Source: DASRBN01 sp035294305 (GTDB lineage: Bacteria > Chloroflexota > Ktedonobacteria > Ktedonobacterales > Ktedonobacteraceae). Taken from it: DNA of 64,000 nt. The DNA lies in assembly GCA_035294305.1 (NCBI GenBank), contig DATGLD010000030.1, positions 327,877-391,876 of the forward strand. Direction: 5' to 3'. A program made the translations under genes and the position numbers. The notes below the pieces were generated by a model. The model was not told the DNA's origin and searched no databases. It saw only the letters and a program-made list of their open reading frames with translations. This document shows, piece after piece, positions 43,574 to 52,501 of the stretch (position 1 is the first letter of the stretch; each line of letters opens with the position of its first letter).

Positions 43574-44857
43574 ATGCACTATGATCTGCTTGTGCGTCAC
43601 GCACAGCTTCACCGCCATGGCCTCGTTGATATCGCCGTCAAGGATGGCATCTTTGCCAGCATCGCCAACGATCTTTCTGCAGCTACAGCGGCCCGCGAGA
43701 TCTATGCCGCAGGTCGCCTCGTCTCCCCTCCGTTCATCGACGCCCATGTCCATCTCGATGCCGTACTCACCGTCGGCCAACCCCGCTATAATTCGACCGG
43801 CACACTTCTGGAAGGCATTCAGATCTGGAGTGAGCGCAAACCGAGCTTGACCGTGGAGGATGCCAAGAAACGCGCCCTCGAAGAGATTCGCTGGGAGGTC
43901 GCCCAGGGCACGCTGCACATTCGCAGCCACGTCGATGTCTGCGACCCCGATCTGACCGCGCTGCGTGCCTTGCTTGAAGTACGTGAGGAGGTGCGTGATA
44001 TTTGTGACCTGCAGTTAGTCGCCTTTCCCCAGGATGGCATCCTCTCCTTTCCCAACGGTCGCGAATTGATGCGCCGGGCCATGGAACTTGGCTGTGATGT
44101 CGTCGGCGGCATTCCGCACTATGAATGGACGCGCGATATGGGCGTCGAGGATGTCCATTATGCCTTCCAGCTCGCCAGGGAGTTCAATCGCGACATCGAC
44201 TGCCATTGCGACGAAACCGATGATCCTCAATCACGTTTCACCGAAGTAATGGCTGCTGACACGCTTGAACAGGGCTGGCAGGGGCGTGTTACGGCCAGCC
44301 ACTGCACGGCGATGCACTCCTATGACAACGCCTACGCCTTTAAGCTGATCCGCTTGCTCGCGCGCGCCAGAGTTAACATCGTCGCCAATCCGTTCGATAA
44401 CGTCGTGTTGCAGGGCCGCTTCGACACCTATCCAAAGCGGCGCGGCATCGCCCGTGTCAAAGAACTGCTCGCCGCCGGTGTTAATGTCGCCCTTGGGCAC
44501 GACTCGATCATGGACCCCTGGTTCCCCCTCGGCCGGGGCGATATGCTCGCTGCCGCCCAGCTTGCTCTCTTCCTCTGCCATATGAGCGGTTACGAAGAGA
44601 TCAACGATGTACTTGACCTGATCACCACCAACGCAGCCACAACATTGCGTATTCAAGATGCCTATGGCATCGAGGAGGGCAAACCGGCTAGTTTCCTCAT
44701 CCTCGACGCCTCTTCGGCTTTTGAGAGCTTGCGTCTTATCCCCGCCCGCCTGCACGTCTTCAAAAACGGGCGCGAAGTCGCATTCACTACTCCCGCCAGG
44801 AGTATCGTTAAAAGAACAGGAGACGAAGAGGGCACAGAGGTCACCTATCGCCCGTGA
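43574..44857 (+). CDS. codA: cytosine deaminase-family amidohydrolase
   Basis: 427 residues. Metal and catalytic motifs of the CodA group: PPFIDAHVHLD (two His), the substrate-loop HIRSHVDVCDPDLTAL, IDCHCDETDDP (His and Glu), TASHCTAM (His) and LGHDSIMDPW (Asp). Deaminates cytosine to uracil or a similar amino-substituted base in the cytosol. GAGGAA lies upstream of the ATG. Paired with the permease upstream. Confidence 0.9.
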   Translation: MHYDLLVRHAQLHRHGLVDIAVKDGIFASIANDLSAATAAREIYAAGRLVSPPFIDAHVHLDAVLTVGQPRYNSTGTLLEGIQIWSERKPSLTVEDAKKRALEEIRWEVAQGTLHIRSHVDVCDPDLTALRALLEVREEVRDICDLQLVAFPQDGILSFPNGRELMRRAMELGCDVVGGIPHYEWTRDMGVEDVHYAFQLAREFNRDIDCHCDETDDPQSRFTEVMAADTLEQGWQGRVTASHCTAMHSYDNAYAFKLIRLLARARVNIVANPFDNVVLQGRFDTYPKRRGIARVKELLAAGVNVALGHDSIMDPWFPLGRGDMLAAAQLALFLCHMSGYEEINDVLDLITTNAATTLRIQDAYGIEEGKPASFLILDASSAFESLRLIPARLHVFKNGREVAFTTPARSIVKRTGDEEGTEVTYRP

Positions 44858-44895
44858 TGGAATCCTGGCGCCAGCTTGAATAGAGTAGGAGCGAC

Positions 44896-44911
44896 TCTTG
44901 TGGTCGCCCTG
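44896..44911. repeat. TTGTGGTCGCCC repeat unit
   Basis: CTTGTGGTCGCCCTGG between the convergent codA and membrane-protein genes; same family as at 14.2-14.5 and 28.4 kb. Confidence 0.7.
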
Positions 44912-44954
44912 GTAGGTGTCCTCGCTTCCATTATGTGAGCGCCTATGGCTGCCG

Positions 44955-45656
44955 CTACAAAATATTTACCGCGCGCGCCGCTAATAATATGATGATCGTC
45001 ATGGAGAGTACAGCCTCAACCATCATCAGCATTTTAGCCCTGCGCGTCAATGGAAACGTGTCCGCCGGACTGAGAGCCGTAGCCCCGGTAAACGCTAGAA
45101 AAAGATAATCAAAGAAGAGCGGGTACCAGTGTTCATCGACGTTGGACGTTTGCTGCTGCTGTTGTGGGAACACGAAATCGACCGGCTTATATCCTGACAG
45201 GTGACGTTTTAAAGGCCCGCCGCCATCGACTTCAAAATACCACAAAGCAAATACCAGCACATTTAATGCCCATAGCAGCCCGGCAGACTGCAATAAGTTG
45301 ACGGCATGATTGTTCCCAGGCAGCGTCTGTATCAACAGCGCCAGCCCTATCGCCAGCGCAATCGTTACTATGCCCAGCAAGACTAAAGCCAGCAGCCGGA
45401 TAGTGAAGTGCGGTAGATGATAGCCCGCCAGCCATGCTACAGCAAAAGGTGCCATCAGCACACCCTCAATCACCAGCAGTAACCAGCCAGGCCCCAGGAT
45501 CAGCTTTTCCGGGAGAAACAGGTAGATCACACCTGTCGCTAAGATGCCAATCAACGCTGTCCATCGGGGCAACATATGCGCCCGCATCAACTTCTTTTTA
45601 GAGAAATCGCCGACCTCGTTCGTACCGGTTTCTTGTGTTTTATTCACCTGGCTCAT
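44955..45656 (-). CDS. DUF1345-like membrane protein
   Basis: 233 residues with six or so helices. YPLFFDYLFLAFTGATALSPAD followed by RRAKMLMMVEAVLSMTIIILLAARAVNIL resembles the C-terminal pore-like region of DUF1345 and small ion-channel proteins. A five-Gln run lies in the loop before it. Possibly a two-pore-like cation channel; function unproven. Confidence 0.7.
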   Translation of the reverse strand: MSQVNKTQETGTNEVGDFSKKKLMRAHMLPRWTALIGILATGVIYLFLPEKLILGPGWLLLVIEGVLMAPFAVAWLAGYHLPHFTIRLLALVLLGIVTIALAIGLALLIQTLPGNNHAVNLLQSAGLLWALNVLVFALWYFEVDGGGPLKRHLSGYKPVDFVFPQQQQQTSNVDEHWYPLFFDYLFLAFTGATALSPADTFPLTRRAKMLMMVEAVLSMTIIILLAARAVNIL

Positions 45657-45887
45657 ATGTCCTGCCTATGTTTCTCTATCCGTGCGATCCATTGCTCTAT
45701 TCTAATCATAGGTGCCGGAAAATACAAGCCGGCACTCTCTTCTCAAAGATTACAATCTTCTCACAAAAGAGCTTGTAACGTGCAAAAATGCCCTGCTTCT
45801 GGTATAGTACAGCATGATCAACATTTACGGGTAAGCCAACGTTGGATGGCCCGTGAGGTCGTTCAACATCGTGGGGGAGTGTTTGGA

Positions 45888-48191
45888 ATGATGGAAGTGG
45901 AGCACCAGGTCATTTGTCTGCACGCTACTGAAGTATTTAATGCCATTCTTCAAGAATTCAGTGCTATTACAGATTACCGCACGCTGCGTGATAGTTTGCC
46001 CCGGCGCCTGGCCCATTTATTTCATTGCCGCTGCGTGCTGCTGTATCAACGCATAGGAGAAACCTTGCAGTTTGCAGCGGGCAGCTACGACGATCAACCC
46101 GGTTGGTCGTCCTCCTTGCTGGCGGTCGCCCATATCAACCCCATCGACCTTAAGGGGAATACACTTGAGGCCCAGGCATGGCGTATACGTCGTGCTGTCA
46201 CCTCACCGGCGCATAGCATGCAGCCAGCGATGATCGCCGTCCCTCTCATCTACCGGCAGCGCGTCATCGGCGTTCTCGTCACAATCCGCAACAATACGCC
46301 GGAAACGCAGCCACTGATGCTTGATGAGATATATCAGGTTCGGGCGCCTGCGTACTGGACCGCAGGTGACGTGCAGGTTGTAGAGACGGCGGCCAATATC
46401 ATTGCTATGCTGCTGGAGAATGCGCGCTTGCTCGAGCGCGAACGCGACCGCATTCGTGAGCTTTCACTCCTCAACAGTATTAGCAGCCAGATGAACGGTT
46501 CGATGTACGATCTGAGCCGCTTGCAGGCAATCGTCATGCAGCGTACCAGGGAAATTTCCGATGCCGATATGTGCGGCTTGCTTCTCTCATCCACCCCAAC
46601 GGATACCCTACCCTGGCTCTCACCAACGTTGCAGGCCATGCTCTGGCAGCATTTTAGCAACCAGAACGATGTCAATTCAGCGCCTTTTATGCTCGAACGA
46701 CCCGGTGATATGGAGTCGGCAGGCTACCTGGATCAGTTACCGCAAGCGGTCAAGACCTTTTTTGCCGTTCCCCTGCTCACCAGAGAGATAGGAACTCGCG
46801 TGAGCACATTGAACCGGTATGGGGAGGCGGCACGTTTCACTTCTGCGCCTATAGAGACGGTAGGTACCAGTAGGATAGTACAACCGGTAGCGCCAACGGC
46901 TCCCCGGACAAAGCCTATATTAGGGATGATCGTAGGCGCCTTTCAAAGGCCGTGGAAATTACGTCGTGAGGAACTCATTCTGCTTCAAGTACTGGCAAAT
47001 CAGGCCGGCGCGGTTCTGGAAAACATAGCGCTCGTAGAAGCCGTCATAGAGGCGCGCAACGAGGCACGCAAATTACTACGCCAGGTCCTAGAAGATCAGA
47101 AGTTGAAGCAGCTTATTCTGGAAAGCATACCTGCCGGCTTGATCACCATTGACCTGGATGGCCAGATCACCACGTTCAATCGTGCCGCACAAGAGATAAC
47201 CGGCTATCATCCATTTGAGGTCGAGGGGCAATCCTTACAAAAGTTTCTCCCCCTCCAGACGTTGCAAACTGTAGTGCAGGACGGCATATCGCAGAATGAA
47301 ACCGTGGCCACAAATGATCACAGAGGTCAGGAAATAGTACTTGACACCACGCTGCTGCCTCTGCGTGATGACAGGGGTAAACAGGTAGGGGTGCTTTTAA
47401 CGTTCACCAACGTAACGACTATGCACCGGCTGGAGGAAGAGAAACGCCGCCTTGACCGGCTGGCATCGCTTGGACAGATGGCAGCGAATGTGGCACACGA
47501 GGTTCGTAACCCACTTGCGGCCATTAAAACCTCGATGCAGATGCTGCTAGATGATCTCTCGCATATCGATCAAGGTGCGCAAGTCGTGCTGGCTGAAGTG
47601 CAAGAATCCATCCCGGTTGTACTTCAGGAGGTTGAGCGGCTAGATGCGATTGTTCACGACCTCTTGCTCTTTTCTCGCCCTCGTCAGTTGCATAGGGTAG
47701 AGTGCAATATATTGGAGTTGATCGAGCGTGTAGTACAGGTGATACACCCTCAATGTCAGCAGGCAGGGATAGTCATCCATCGAGTCTTCCATGAAGTTCC
47801 AGCAGTACAGGTAGATGTAGCACAAATGGAGCAGAGCTTGCTGAATCTCATCCTCAACGCTATTCATGCGATGCCCGATGGCGGGTTGCTCACTGTTTCC
47901 TGCCAGGTAGTATCGGCGGCATCCACCCTGTCCTTCATGGCTGGTGTGCCCGTTATTCCACGTGACGAGCAAAAGAGCTATCTTGAAATCTCAATCAGCG
48001 ATACGGGTACAGGGATAGCTCCTGGCGAACTCGAACGAATTTTTCAACCATTCTTTACCACAAAAGCCCACGGCATTGGGCTTGGGTTGCCTATAACGCG
48101 CCGGTTAATCGAGGATCACGGCGGGTCCATTCAAGTGCAGAGCCAGCATGGTTACGGCGCCACATTCATAGTTCGCCTGCCATTGTTATAA
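45888..48191 (+). CDS. GAF-GAF-PAS sensor histidine kinase, NtrB-like
   Basis: 767 residues from MMEVEH, with GGGGGAG eight bases upstream; the frame is open to 45576 without a better start. Two GAF-like regions, a coiled coil, a PAS domain (LILESIPAGLITIDLDGQIT, FNRAAQEITGYHPFEVEGQS), HisKA with H in AANVAHEVRNPLAAIKTSM, and HATPase (LLNLILNAIHAMPDGG, SDTGTGIAPGELERIF, GIGLGLPITRRL). No transmembrane segment, so it is a soluble sensor. Its response regulator starts 22 bases downstream. Confidence 0.88.
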   Translation: MMEVEHQVICLHATEVFNAILQEFSAITDYRTLRDSLPRRLAHLFHCRCVLLYQRIGETLQFAAGSYDDQPGWSSSLLAVAHINPIDLKGNTLEAQAWRIRRAVTSPAHSMQPAMIAVPLIYRQRVIGVLVTIRNNTPETQPLMLDEIYQVRAPAYWTAGDVQVVETAANIIAMLLENARLLERERDRIRELSLLNSISSQMNGSMYDLSRLQAIVMQRTREISDADMCGLLLSSTPTDTLPWLSPTLQAMLWQHFSNQNDVNSAPFMLERPGDMESAGYLDQLPQAVKTFFAVPLLTREIGTRVSTLNRYGEAARFTSAPIETVGTSRIVQPVAPTAPRTKPILGMIVGAFQRPWKLRREELILLQVLANQAGAVLENIALVEAVIEARNEARKLLRQVLEDQKLKQLILESIPAGLITIDLDGQITTFNRAAQEITGYHPFEVEGQSLQKFLPLQTLQTVVQDGISQNETVATNDHRGQEIVLDTTLLPLRDDRGKQVGVLLTFTNVTTMHRLEEEKRRLDRLASLGQMAANVAHEVRNPLAAIKTSMQMLLDDLSHIDQGAQVVLAEVQESIPVVLQEVERLDAIVHDLLLFSRPRQLHRVECNILELIERVVQVIHPQCQQAGIVIHRVFHEVPAVQVDVAQMEQSLLNLILNAIHAMPDGGLLTVSCQVVSAASTLSFMAGVPVIPRDEQKSYLEISISDTGTGIAPGELERIFQPFFTTKAHGIGLGLPITRRLIEDHGGSIQVQSQHGYGATFIVRLPLL

Positions 48192-48213
48192 ATACTAATC
48201 GTAGGGGGTGGAA

Positions 48214-49614
48214 GTGAGTTTAACCATTCTCATCATCGATGATGAACCCAATCTTCCCCATCAGTTCGCGCGCTATCTAAGAAAGCATAGCTATGAGGTC
48301 TATACGGCGCCTGATGGGGAAACGGGTTTGGCAGAATTGCAAAAAAACAGCATCGATCTCGTGCTGCTCGATGTGCGTCTGCCTCACCTTGGAGGCCTGG
48401 ATGTATTGGCGCGCATTCGGGAAAGCGATCAGGAATTGCCGGTCATCATGCTTACTGCCTATGGAGATGTGCAAACGGCGGTAGCTGCCATGAAATTGGG
48501 AGCATCTGATTATCTCATTAAAGGATTTGATCTCGACGAACTATTGCTGGCAGTCCAGCGGGCGCTGGAGATGAGCGCAATGTATCGCGAATTGCGCCAG
48601 TTGCGGCATGAGCGCAGCGACAATTACCACTTCAACTATATTGTTGGACACAGCGAGCGTATGCGCGAAGTGTTTGACCTGGTGGCGCGAGTCGCGAGAA
48701 GTGATACCGCCTCGGTTCTAATTACAGGCGAAAGTGGCACTGGTAAAGAAGTTGTCGCTCGTGCCATTCATGATCAAAGTCCGCGAGCTTCCGGCCCCTT
48801 TCATCCTCTGAACTGCGCCGCCATCGCCAATAACCTGCTTGAAAGTGAATTATTCGGTTACGAACAATACGCGTTCACCGATGCGAAAAAGCAAAAACGT
48901 GGTTTGCTCGAACTGGCGGATGGAGGAACGCTCTTTCTTGACGAAATCGGCGAAATGCCGCTCGATATGCAGGCCAAGCTCCTGCGCGTGCTGGAAAGCA
49001 GGTCGTTTTATCGTCTCGGCGGCAATAGAGAGGTCAAAATCAATGTGCGGGTGCTGGCAGCGACTAATCGCGATCTTGAAGCAGCTATGCAGGAGGGCAG
49101 GTTTCGCGCCGACCTTTTCTTTCGCCTGGCAGTATTGCGTATCGCACTTCCTCCGTTACGCGAACGCCCAGGCGATATTCTCCTCTTCGCCTCACGTTTC
49201 GTGGACGATTTTAACAAATCCCTGGGGAGAAATGTGCGGCGTATTGCGCCGGAAACGCAGCGCTTGCTGCTTGCCTATCACTGGCCGGGCAATGTGCGCG
49301 AACTGAAAAATGTGATTGAGCGTGCTATGATTCTTAGCGCCAGCGATGAACTTTTGCCCTCTCACTTGCCTCGTGAAATTGTAGGCACTATTGACATAGA
49401 AAGTGGCCGCCAGATCGATCCCTGGGAGCAATGGTTACGTTTGCGGCCCTCTGATCAGATCACACTTGAAGAAATCAACGAACGTGTAGTGCGATATTTT
49501 GTTCGCTGGGCTCTGGAAACGGCCAATTATAATCGTGTGCGTGCCGCCGAACTTCTAGGACTCACGAAGGTAGACCAATTGCGCTACTTGATGCGCAAAT
49601 ATCATATAGATTGA
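48214..49614 (+). CDS. NtrC-family response regulator with altered GAFTGA loop
   Basis: 466 residues. Receiver (ILIIDDEPN, acceptor D53 in LVLLDVRLPHLGG), AAA+ domain with GESGTGKEVVARAIH and GGTLFLDEIGEMP, and a Fis-type HTH (NYNRVRAAELLGLTKVDQLRY). The loop that contacts sigma-54 reads YAFTDA instead of GAFTGA. I start at GTG 48214 because AGGGGG would overlap the alternative GTG at 48208. Partner of the kinase upstream. If sigma-54 contact is lost, it may act on the main polymerase or as a repressor. Confidence 0.88.
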   Translation: MSLTILIIDDEPNLPHQFARYLRKHSYEVYTAPDGETGLAELQKNSIDLVLLDVRLPHLGGLDVLARIRESDQELPVIMLTAYGDVQTAVAAMKLGASDYLIKGFDLDELLLAVQRALEMSAMYRELRQLRHERSDNYHFNYIVGHSERMREVFDLVARVARSDTASVLITGESGTGKEVVARAIHDQSPRASGPFHPLNCAAIANNLLESELFGYEQYAFTDAKKQKRGLLELADGGTLFLDEIGEMPLDMQAKLLRVLESRSFYRLGGNREVKINVRVLAATNRDLEAAMQEGRFRADLFFRLAVLRIALPPLRERPGDILLFASRFVDDFNKSLGRNVRRIAPETQRLLLAYHWPGNVRELKNVIERAMILSASDELLPSHLPREIVGTIDIESGRQIDPWEQWLRLRPSDQITLEEINERVVRYFVRWALETANYNRVRAAELLGLTKVDQLRYLMRKYHID

Positions 49615-50624
49615 TCGGGCAAGGACAAAAACTCTGCTTCCAATTCTTGCCATACGATGCGTTCGGCCTCGAAGTTATCGATATGCTGGTGATTCTGGCT
49701 TGCCCGGATGATAGTCTGGGACACTTTCTGGCGGAATGAGGACAGGTGGGAGCGCTGTTCCGGTGCCAGAGGCATAGCGCGAAGTGCAATAAGATCGGGA
49801 TCGTAAAAATCTTCTTTGTTAAATGCCAGGGAAATGATATCACTGAATGCACCGAGTAGCGACAGGCGTTGCTCGGTAAAATGGCCGACCTGCGTGCTTG
49901 AAGCGAGCAGGCAACCAGCAATATACCCCTCTTGCCAGATCGGGTAGGCTGCCGCGCTTACCTCAAACTCAGTCTGGTACGCTGGAAGCAGGTGTTCTTT
50001 GCTCAGATCTTCAATACTTGCCGGGCGGCGCGATTGTACGACGTAACCCGCAAGCGATTCGATACCCAGGAAGACCGCCAGGTGTTGCAGGTCCTCCGGC
50101 CAGGGCCGGGTACCCTTTCCGAGGCGCTCACGCAGGCTGCGAATTTTCCCCCCGGACGAAGGTGGCATACACTGTGCCAGTGTAATGGACATGCCCTGCC
50201 CATGTACATCCAATTGAGCAAGGGCCTGTTTCAATACCATCTCGCTGATTTGCCAGAAGCGCAATGAAGCGTTGACAGTAGCGCGCGTGTTCAAAACCTG
50301 CGAGAAGAACTGGCTTGGGATATATTCTGGTATCTGGTCATGCAGCCAGGAAGAAGCATCATCATAGTCCTGCTCAAGGGCCTCCAGCAACTCTGTCCGG
50401 TATTGAGGTTGCACGCATTGTAGCAGGTGAATCAATTGTGGTCTCGCCGGGGTGGCCTCATTGCCGGCCCAGCGTAAAAGTGTCATGGGAGAGACTGACA
50501 TGGCAGCGGCGAGTCGTTGGCGTTCGCCGGAGGCCGCGATAACGCGTTGCAACACAGTGCGCCACGTCTCTGTTGTTGACTCATGCTCTTTTAGTTGAGT
50601 GGAATGTCGAGGGTGATTATGCAT
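49602..50624 (-). CDS. HTH-GAF regulator
   Basis: 340 residues from MHNHPRH, with AAAGGGG upstream. An N-terminal helix-turn-helix (RQRLAAAMSVSPMTLLRWAG) is followed by a ~110-residue spacer and a GAF-like sensory domain (~160-310, LAGYVVQSRRPASIEDLSKE, YIAGCLLASSTQVGHF, LSLLGAFSDIISLAF). Overlaps the 3' end of the NtrC-like gene by 13 bases and diverges from the CheY-like gene. Target genes unknown. Confidence 0.75.
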   Translation of the reverse strand: MHNHPRHSTQLKEHESTTETWRTVLQRVIAASGERQRLAAAMSVSPMTLLRWAGNEATPARPQLIHLLQCVQPQYRTELLEALEQDYDDASSWLHDQIPEYIPSQFFSQVLNTRATVNASLRFWQISEMVLKQALAQLDVHGQGMSITLAQCMPPSSGGKIRSLRERLGKGTRPWPEDLQHLAVFLGIESLAGYVVQSRRPASIEDLSKEHLLPAYQTEFEVSAAAYPIWQEGYIAGCLLASSTQVGHFTEQRLSLLGAFSDIISLAFNKEDFYDPDLIALRAMPLAPEQRSHLSSFRQKVSQTIIRASQNHQHIDNFEAERIVWQELEAEFLSLPDQSI

Positions 50625-50881
50625 ACATGCCCCTTTCTCACATCGCTGGTCAACTTGTTCCTTCTTTCCCAACCTAATGATAACAGAGCCAACCATGAGA
50701 GTCAATAAGTCAACTATTCGATAGGTTCGTTGTAAGGACGGCCCTTAAGGTCATCCTCTCACTCTCTGTTGCGAAAAGCTGGCTATACCAGTTGTACTTC
50801 CGATTTGAAATACGTATTATAGGTAATATTATTCGCACAAATCTGGGCAACAGTAAAGCATCAGGATAGGAGCAGTGGCCC

Positions 50882-51256
50882 ATGCCAAAACATATCATTG
50901 TCGTAGACGACGACAAGGAAGTGCGAGAAATTATCACCTTTGCGCTTACTCGCACCGGTTTTGATGTGCGTGCCGCTTCGAATGACCGGCAACTTGAAGG
51001 CCTGCTCGCTGTAGAGATACCTGATTTAATTATTCTAGATGTAATGATGCCAGGCATTGATGGCTACAGCCTTTTCGGGCGTTTGCACAGTAGGCCCGAA
51101 ACCCGGCATATTCCTGTCATAATTATGACAGCCCATGCTGAAGATATCTACCAGCGCATCAGTGTTGATCTTGGTGTGGCCGAGCATATCACGAAACCAT
51201 TTCATCCAATTGAACTGGTCGAAAAGGTCAAAAAACTCCTTCAAGTTAGCTCATAA
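50882..51256 (+). CDS. single-domain response regulator (CheY-like)
   Basis: 124 residues. Complete receiver: IIVVDDDKEVRE, acceptor Asp in LIILDVMMPGIDGY, Thr in VIIMTAHAED and Lys in HITKPFHP. No output domain, so it works by protein contact or phosphotransfer. GGAGCAG precedes the ATG. No kinase lies next to it. Confidence 0.9.
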   Translation: MPKHIIVVDDDKEVREIITFALTRTGFDVRAASNDRQLEGLLAVEIPDLIILDVMMPGIDGYSLFGRLHSRPETRHIPVIIMTAHAEDIYQRISVDLGVAEHITKPFHPIELVEKVKKLLQVSS

Positions 51257-51380
51257 TATGATAAAATTGAGATTGAGATAGATAGCTCTTGTCTGCCTAC
51301 GAAGAACTTGGTATCATTAGAAGCGAAGTATTCTAAAGAATTCCAGGCACGTTCTGGCGAGTCCAAGGAAGAGAACTAAG

Positions 51381-51830
51381 ATGTCGAACAAGTACGAGCG
51401 CGAGATTGAGGAAATCCTGCGAAATTTGGAAAAAACAGAGCCGAAGCCTGGCATAGGCCAAAAAATCAGTGGGCGATTACGTCGCAAATCAGAGTTCCGC
51501 AGCCGTACGCGTCGACGTTCTATGCCCTCATTCAATTTCAGTGCTTCGGAATGGCTACTCATCATTGCCTGGTTTGCAGCACTTCTCGCCGGTGGTTGGG
51601 CTTTTGCTCAAGGTGAGGCAGACCTGTTCACCGGAATCGTGGCAGTGATAGGGGCTGCCTGCCTGGCGATCATTCTTATCCTTCCGTTTGTATCCCGGTC
51701 AAGCTATGCTACACGGCCCGGCCCATATAGCAACGTCACATCTATCAGGCGCAATCCGCTCAGCAGTCTGGCCACGCGTTGGAATCTCTTCCTACTCAAA
51801 CTCCGTTACAGGCGCAGAAAAGATCATTAA
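51381..51830 (+). CDS. small membrane protein, unknown
   Basis: 149 residues. N-terminal charged helix (KYEREIEEILRNLEK), a basic stretch (RRKSEFRSRTRRRS), two transmembrane helices (about 60-77 and 84-104) and a basic tail. CAAGGAAGAG upstream of the ATG. The organisation resembles small conserved membrane proteins of Chloroflexota; no function known to me. Confidence 0.75.
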   Translation: MSNKYEREIEEILRNLEKTEPKPGIGQKISGRLRRKSEFRSRTRRRSMPSFNFSASEWLLIIAWFAALLAGGWAFAQGEADLFTGIVAVIGAACLAIILILPFVSRSSYATRPGPYSNVTSIRRNPLSSLATRWNLFLLKLRYRRRKDH

Positions 51831-51986
51831 CGCAAGCGCAAATATTCACCACAGCCGCCGAACTGGCCACGGCGCAAAAGCGCAAAACAGTACTTGACAC
51901 TTCGCCAAAAGCGTGTTATAGTGCGCTTGCATTCAGGCAAACTATCATGTGATACAGCATATGAGTGAGTATGTGAGCGAGCACTT

Positions 51987-52059
51987 CGGGGTGTAGCGCA
52001 GTTGGTAGCGCGCATGGTTTGGGACCATGAGGTCCGCGGTTCAAGTCCGCGCACCCCGA
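51987..52059 (+). tRNA. tRNA-Pro(TGG)
   Basis: Acceptor CGGGGTG/CACCCCG, discriminator A, anticodon arm CATGG-TTTGGGA-CCATG giving anticodon TGG, T-arm CGCGG-TTCAAGT-CCGCG. CCA is not encoded. Confidence 0.97.
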
Positions 52060-52104
52060 CCCAAGCCGCCGGCCTCAAGCTCACAGATGCTAACAAAAAA
52101 CTAT

Positions 52105-52176
52105 GCGGGAGTAACTCAGTGGTAGAGTTCCTGCCTTCCAAGCAGGCTGTCGCGGGTTCGAGTCCCGTCTCCCGCT
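52105..52176 (+). tRNA. tRNA-Gly(TCC)
   Basis: Acceptor GCGGGAG/CTCCCGC, anticodon arm CCTGC-CTTCCAA-GCAGG giving TCC, T-arm CGGGT/GTTCGAG-type with GGGTTCGAGTCCC. Its 3' part from the anticodon stem onward is repeated exactly at 61635-61682, so it is the integration target of the element that follows. Confidence 0.97.
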
Positions 52177-52177
52177 C
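52130..52177 (+). repeat. attL: 48-bp tRNA-Gly 3' segment
   Basis: 48 bases starting CCTGCCTTCCAAGCAGG and ending CCCGCTC are identical to 61635-61682. This covers the anticodon stem-loop to one base beyond the tRNA, the usual attB segment for tyrosine integrases. Confidence 0.88.
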
Positions 52178-52213
52178 TTTTGTCTGAACCGTCTCTTTAC
52201 TGGCTCACCACAG

Positions 52214-52239
52214 GCCGCTTCGTGGCAAGCAAGCGGTGA
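52214..52239. repeat. element-end hairpin motif, left copy
   Basis: GCCGCTTCGTGGCAAGCAAG CGGTGA contains CCGCTT/AAGCGG as an inverted repeat. Related sequences occur on both sides of the right att site (61598-61623 and 61709-61734), so it marks the ends of these elements. Confidence 0.55.
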
Positions 52240-52285
52240 GAGAGTCAGCAAGCAGGCGGTTTTATGATGCGCAAAAAGGTGTACA

Positions 52286-52438
52286 GCGACATCCTGCCTC
52301 GATTTGGGGTGACACCCTGTCTCGCCCGTCGAGACACCCTGCCTCATTTTGAGGCGACATCCTGCCTCGCCCGTCGGGACATCCTGCCCCGGCGAGAACG
52401 CGAAATCCTGCCTTCGCAACTTCACGACACCCTGCCTC
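52286..52438 (+). repeat. phased CCTGCCTC iteron array upstream of integrase 1
   Basis: Seven copies of CCTGCCTC or one-base variants start at 52293, 52316, 52338, 52361, 52383, 52407 and 52431, spaced 22-24 bases. Most are preceded by GACAYC-type flanks (GCGACATCCTGCCTCG). The motif equals the 5' side of the tRNA-Gly anticodon arm. Likely arm-type binding sites of the integrase or an origin/control region. Confidence 0.75.
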
Positions 52439-52501
52439 GCCCCCTCTCACCCCTCGCTTGCCTCCTGACGGCCCCAGAAGCCCCAAAGGAGGCACAACGC
52501 G

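Noticed and set aside
45576..45887. N-terminal extension of the GAF-PAS kinase
   Set aside because: Overlaps the divergent DUF1345-like gene; MMEVEH at 45888 has a good ribosome site.
52286..52438. CRISPR array
   Set aside because: Repeats are only 8-16 bases with a 22-24 base total period and no unique ~30-base spacers or cas genes; they fit integrase or iteron sites.
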